Part shown: piece after piece, positions 59,064-64,000 of the stretch
Layout: each line of letters starts with the position of its first letter
Numbering within the stretch: the stretch's first letter is position 1
Assembly: GCA_031425275.1 (NCBI GenBank)
Contig: JANPJA010000036.1
Span: forward strand, 1-64,000
Direction of reading: 5' to 3'
Source of the DNA: JAIVGV01 sp031425275
GTDB taxonomy: Bacteria > Acidobacteriota > Blastocatellia > Pyrinomonadales > Pyrinomonadaceae
Length of the DNA: 64,000 bases
Program-made: the position numbers and the translations under genes
The notes under the pieces: model-generated
Databases searched by the model: none
What the model was told of the DNA's origin: nothing
Seen by the model: only the letters and a program-made list of their open reading frames with translations

Positions 59064-59990
59064 ATGAACAGGATGAGCCAACACAAGGACAACCCTGACG
59101 ACGCGAACGACCCGGCGGGCGGGGAAGGCGACTCGCCGAGCATCGCGCAGGCGCTCGCGGAGGCGTCGGCAGTGTTGCGCGCGGGCGGCGTGGTGCCGGC
59201 GCGGCGCGACTCGCACACGCTCTTGGCCGACTTGGTCGGGCGCGACCTCGCGTACCTCATCGCCCACTCGGACGACGCGCTTTCGCCGCCACTCCTCGCG
59301 AGTTTTCGCGTGCGCGCCGCGCGCCGCGCGACGGGCGAGCCGATGCAGTACATCACCGGGCGGCAGGAGTTCTACCGGCTCGACTTCGAGGTCACGCCGG
59401 CCGTACTCATCCCGCGCCCCGAGACGGAGCTGCTCGTCGAGACCGCGCTCGAAATCATGCGCGACGAACCCGCGCCGCTCGTCTGCGACGTGGGCACGGG
59501 CACGGGCTGCGTTATCGTCTCGCTCCTGCACGAGCGCGCGGACGCCGCCGGGGTCGCGCTCGACATCTCCGGGGACGCGCTCGCCGTCGCCGCGCGCAAC
59601 GCCGCGCGCCACGGCGTCTCAAGTCGGCTCGAACTCATCGCCTCGGACTGCTTCGACGCGCTCGCGCCGCCCGCGCGCAAATTCTCGCTCGTCGTCTCGA
59701 ACCCGCCGTACGTCGCCGAGTGTGACGTACCTATCCTCATGCGCGAGGTGCGCGATCACGAGCCGCGCGTCGCGCTCACGCCCGGCGGCGACGGCCTCCG
59801 CGTCATCCGCCGCCTGCTCTCGGATGCGCCCCGCCACCTGCGGCCGCGCGGCCATCTGGTTTTCGAGATCGGCTTCGGCCAGCACGAGGCCGTGCGCGAA
59901 CTCACCGACACGCGCGTGTGGACGACGCTCGGCGTTCGCCCCGACTTGCAAGGCATCCCGCGCGCCGTCGCGCTCCGGTTGAACGACTGA
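59064..59990 (+). CDS. prmC: Peptide chain release factor N5-glutamine methyltransferase
   Basis: Methylates the glutamine of the GGQ motif in release factors. The 308-residue protein has a helical N-terminal domain (about 25-110; LIAHSDDALSPPL, GEPMQYITGRQEFY), the SAM-binding DVGTGTG (142-148), and NPPY (213-216), the catalytic motif. A 20-residue disordered start precedes it. ATG 59073 is an alternative start. TATTATAC near 59051 could be a -10 element. No prfA is seen in the window. Confidence 0.95.
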   Translation: MNRMSQHKDNPDDANDPAGGEGDSPSIAQALAEASAVLRAGGVVPARRDSHTLLADLVGRDLAYLIAHSDDALSPPLLASFRVRAARRATGEPMQYITGRQEFYRLDFEVTPAVLIPRPETELLVETALEIMRDEPAPLVCDVGTGTGCVIVSLLHERADAAGVALDISGDALAVAARNAARHGVSSRLELIASDCFDALAPPARKFSLVVSNPPYVAECDVPILMREVRDHEPRVALTPGGDGLRVIRRLLSDAPRHLRPRGHLVFEIGFGQHEAVRELTDTRVWTTLGVRPDLQGIPRAVALRLND

Positions 59991-60004
59991 GCGACGGCAG
60001 AAAG

Positions 60005-60198
60005 GATTAACCACAGAGGACACGGAGGAACACGGAGGGGGCAAGGAGGGAAGGCATTTTCAGATTTCAGATTTCAGATTTCAGATTTCAGATTTCAGAT
60101 TTCAGATTTCAGATTTCAGATTTCAGATTTCAGATTTCAAATTTGAATGTTCCAGATTTGTCTTTCTCTGTGTCCCTCCGTGTCCTCTGTGGTTAATC
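60005..60198. repeat. Composite repeat: inverted arms around eleven GATTTCA heptads
   Basis: The arms GATTAACCACAGAGGACACG(GAGG) at 60005-60028 and the perfect complement at 60175-60198 are 24 bases. Between them is an array of exactly eleven GATTTCA units (60063-60139). The element begins 15 bases after prmC. The arms belong to a word family related to CGCAGAGACGCAGAG. Confidence 0.96.
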
Positions 60199-60394
60199 TC
60201 CCGTCGGTTTTACTCTCACGAATGAATACGCCCGCCGCGCTCTTCGCTCGCTAGACGATTTTTCGGGCGCGGTGCTAAAATCCGCTCGCCTCGTCAGATG
60301 TCCGGCCCGGACTTTGACCGCGAAGTCACCGCCCGCTCGCCGCCGCGCCGAAGACCCTACGCGCGCGCCGTCCCCAATCACAGGAGTTAAAAAG
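60199..60394. other. Leader of the PD40-amidohydrolase gene
   Basis: About 196 bases of GC-rich sequence with CAGGAG before the start codon. No gene is seen in this interval. Confidence 0.4.
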
Positions 60395-63760
<3,366 letters not shown>

Positions 63761-63792
63761 CGCGACAATCTCAGTCGTCAGGCCCGACAGCA

Positions 63793-63823
63793 CAGCGGCA
63801 GCCGTCCCACGCGGCTGCCGCTG
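63793..63823 (+). terminator. Hairpin after the amidohydrolase gene
   Basis: CAGCGGCAGCCG and GCGGCTGCCGCTG pair over 12 bases around TCCCAC, 32 bases past the stop. There is no T-run. Probably terminator-like. Confidence 0.7.
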
Positions 63824-63828
63824 AACAT

Positions 63829-63967
63829 TTGTAGGGGCAGGGCTTGTCCGCGGCCCGCCGCGCGAAGCGCGAAGGCAACTTATACTTCCTTTAATGTTGT
63901 AAGCATGGGCGACTTGATGAGCGGTCTTTCGACCGCTTCCGGGCAGGGACAAGCCCTGCCCCTACAA
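63829..63967. repeat. Inverted repeat with GTAGGGGCAGGGCTTGTCC arms
   Basis: A perfect 21-base inverted repeat: left arm at 63829-63849 (TTGTAGGGGCAGGGCTTGTC plus C) and complement at 63947-63967. Between the arms are a small AGCGGTC/GACCGCT hairpin (63919-63938) and AT-rich bases. It lies in the 3' region of the amidohydrolase gene. Confidence 0.92.
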
Positions 63968-64000
63968 AAATTCCGGCGCGTGAGGCTGTCTGATGGCGCG

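Noticed and set aside
63829..63967. Insertion sequence ends
   Set aside because: The 21-base inverted repeat encloses under 100 bases with no transposase or target duplication. It was kept as a plain inverted repeat.

Overview
The window is GC-rich (roughly 65-70 % by eye) and reads like the chromosome of an acidobacterium, probably of the Blastocatellia/Pyrinomonadaceae type. This is inferred from content, not from a marker gene: a giant TonB-dependent receptor with an N-terminal carboxypeptidase-regulatory domain, PD40 beta-propeller proteins (one fused to an amidohydrolase), a Ser/Thr kinase with a long TPR tail, a secreted M28 peptidase, a heptose kinase with a GT9 glycosyltransferase (Gram-negative envelope), and many small conserved proteins. 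There is no rRNA, no tRNA, no recognisable insertion sequence and no CRISPR array.

Layout. 0.1-1.3 kb: HxlR regulator and an acetyltransferase. 1.4-6.6 kb: an ergothioneine-type block, egtD, a plant-type glutamate-cysteine ligase (egtA role), then an ABC ATPase and a fused permease/binding protein of the OpuC/EgtUV architecture. 6.7-10.4 kb: small proteins, a CruA/CruP-like flavoprotein, and two small proteins that share the motif DADPPIIISG, the second only 59 residues long. 10.5-17 kb: kinase-TPR, M28 peptidase and TolB-like protein. 17.2-19.8 kb: a DUF4062-STAND-TPR protein preceded in frame by a TIR-like start. 19.9-24.3 kb: DUF1015, acetyltransferase, serA and serC in one direction. 24.4-25.4 kb: a pentapeptide-repeat/TIR fusion. 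25.4-33.5 kb: phhB, a Trm112-like zinc ribbon, GT9, cupin, heptose kinase, dacB and dapF. 33.5-36.4 kb: a structured leader with a 3D-domain protein, an asparaginase, and a sigma-54-type promoter driving a short structured transcript. 36.4-41.7 kb: membrane, signalling and cell-wall proteins. 41.8-47.6 kb: alaS, recX/truB (divergent), alpha/beta hydrolase. 48.2-52.7 kb: TonB receptor and a TPR protein. 52.8-64 kb: tspO, a His-rich membrane protein, ppa, htrA, small proteins, a metal chaperone, prmC, and a PD40-amidohydrolase.

The most striking non-coding feature is a set of about 14 intergenic elements built from degenerate tandem 7-base units, usually followed by the complementary units so that the whole can fold into a hairpin. 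The heptamer differs between elements. Almost all sit at the 3' end of a gene, and several overlap or supply its stop codon. Related inverted repeats without a 7-base period (the CGCAGAGACGCAGAG and GTAGGGGCAGGGC types) occupy the same kind of position.

Other points of interest: the pair of small DADPPIIISG proteins downstream of the kinase, a sigma-54-type ncRNA candidate at 35.97-36.32 kb, a dapF whose second catalytic cysteine is replaced by serine, and two separate TIR/STAND immune-like genes.
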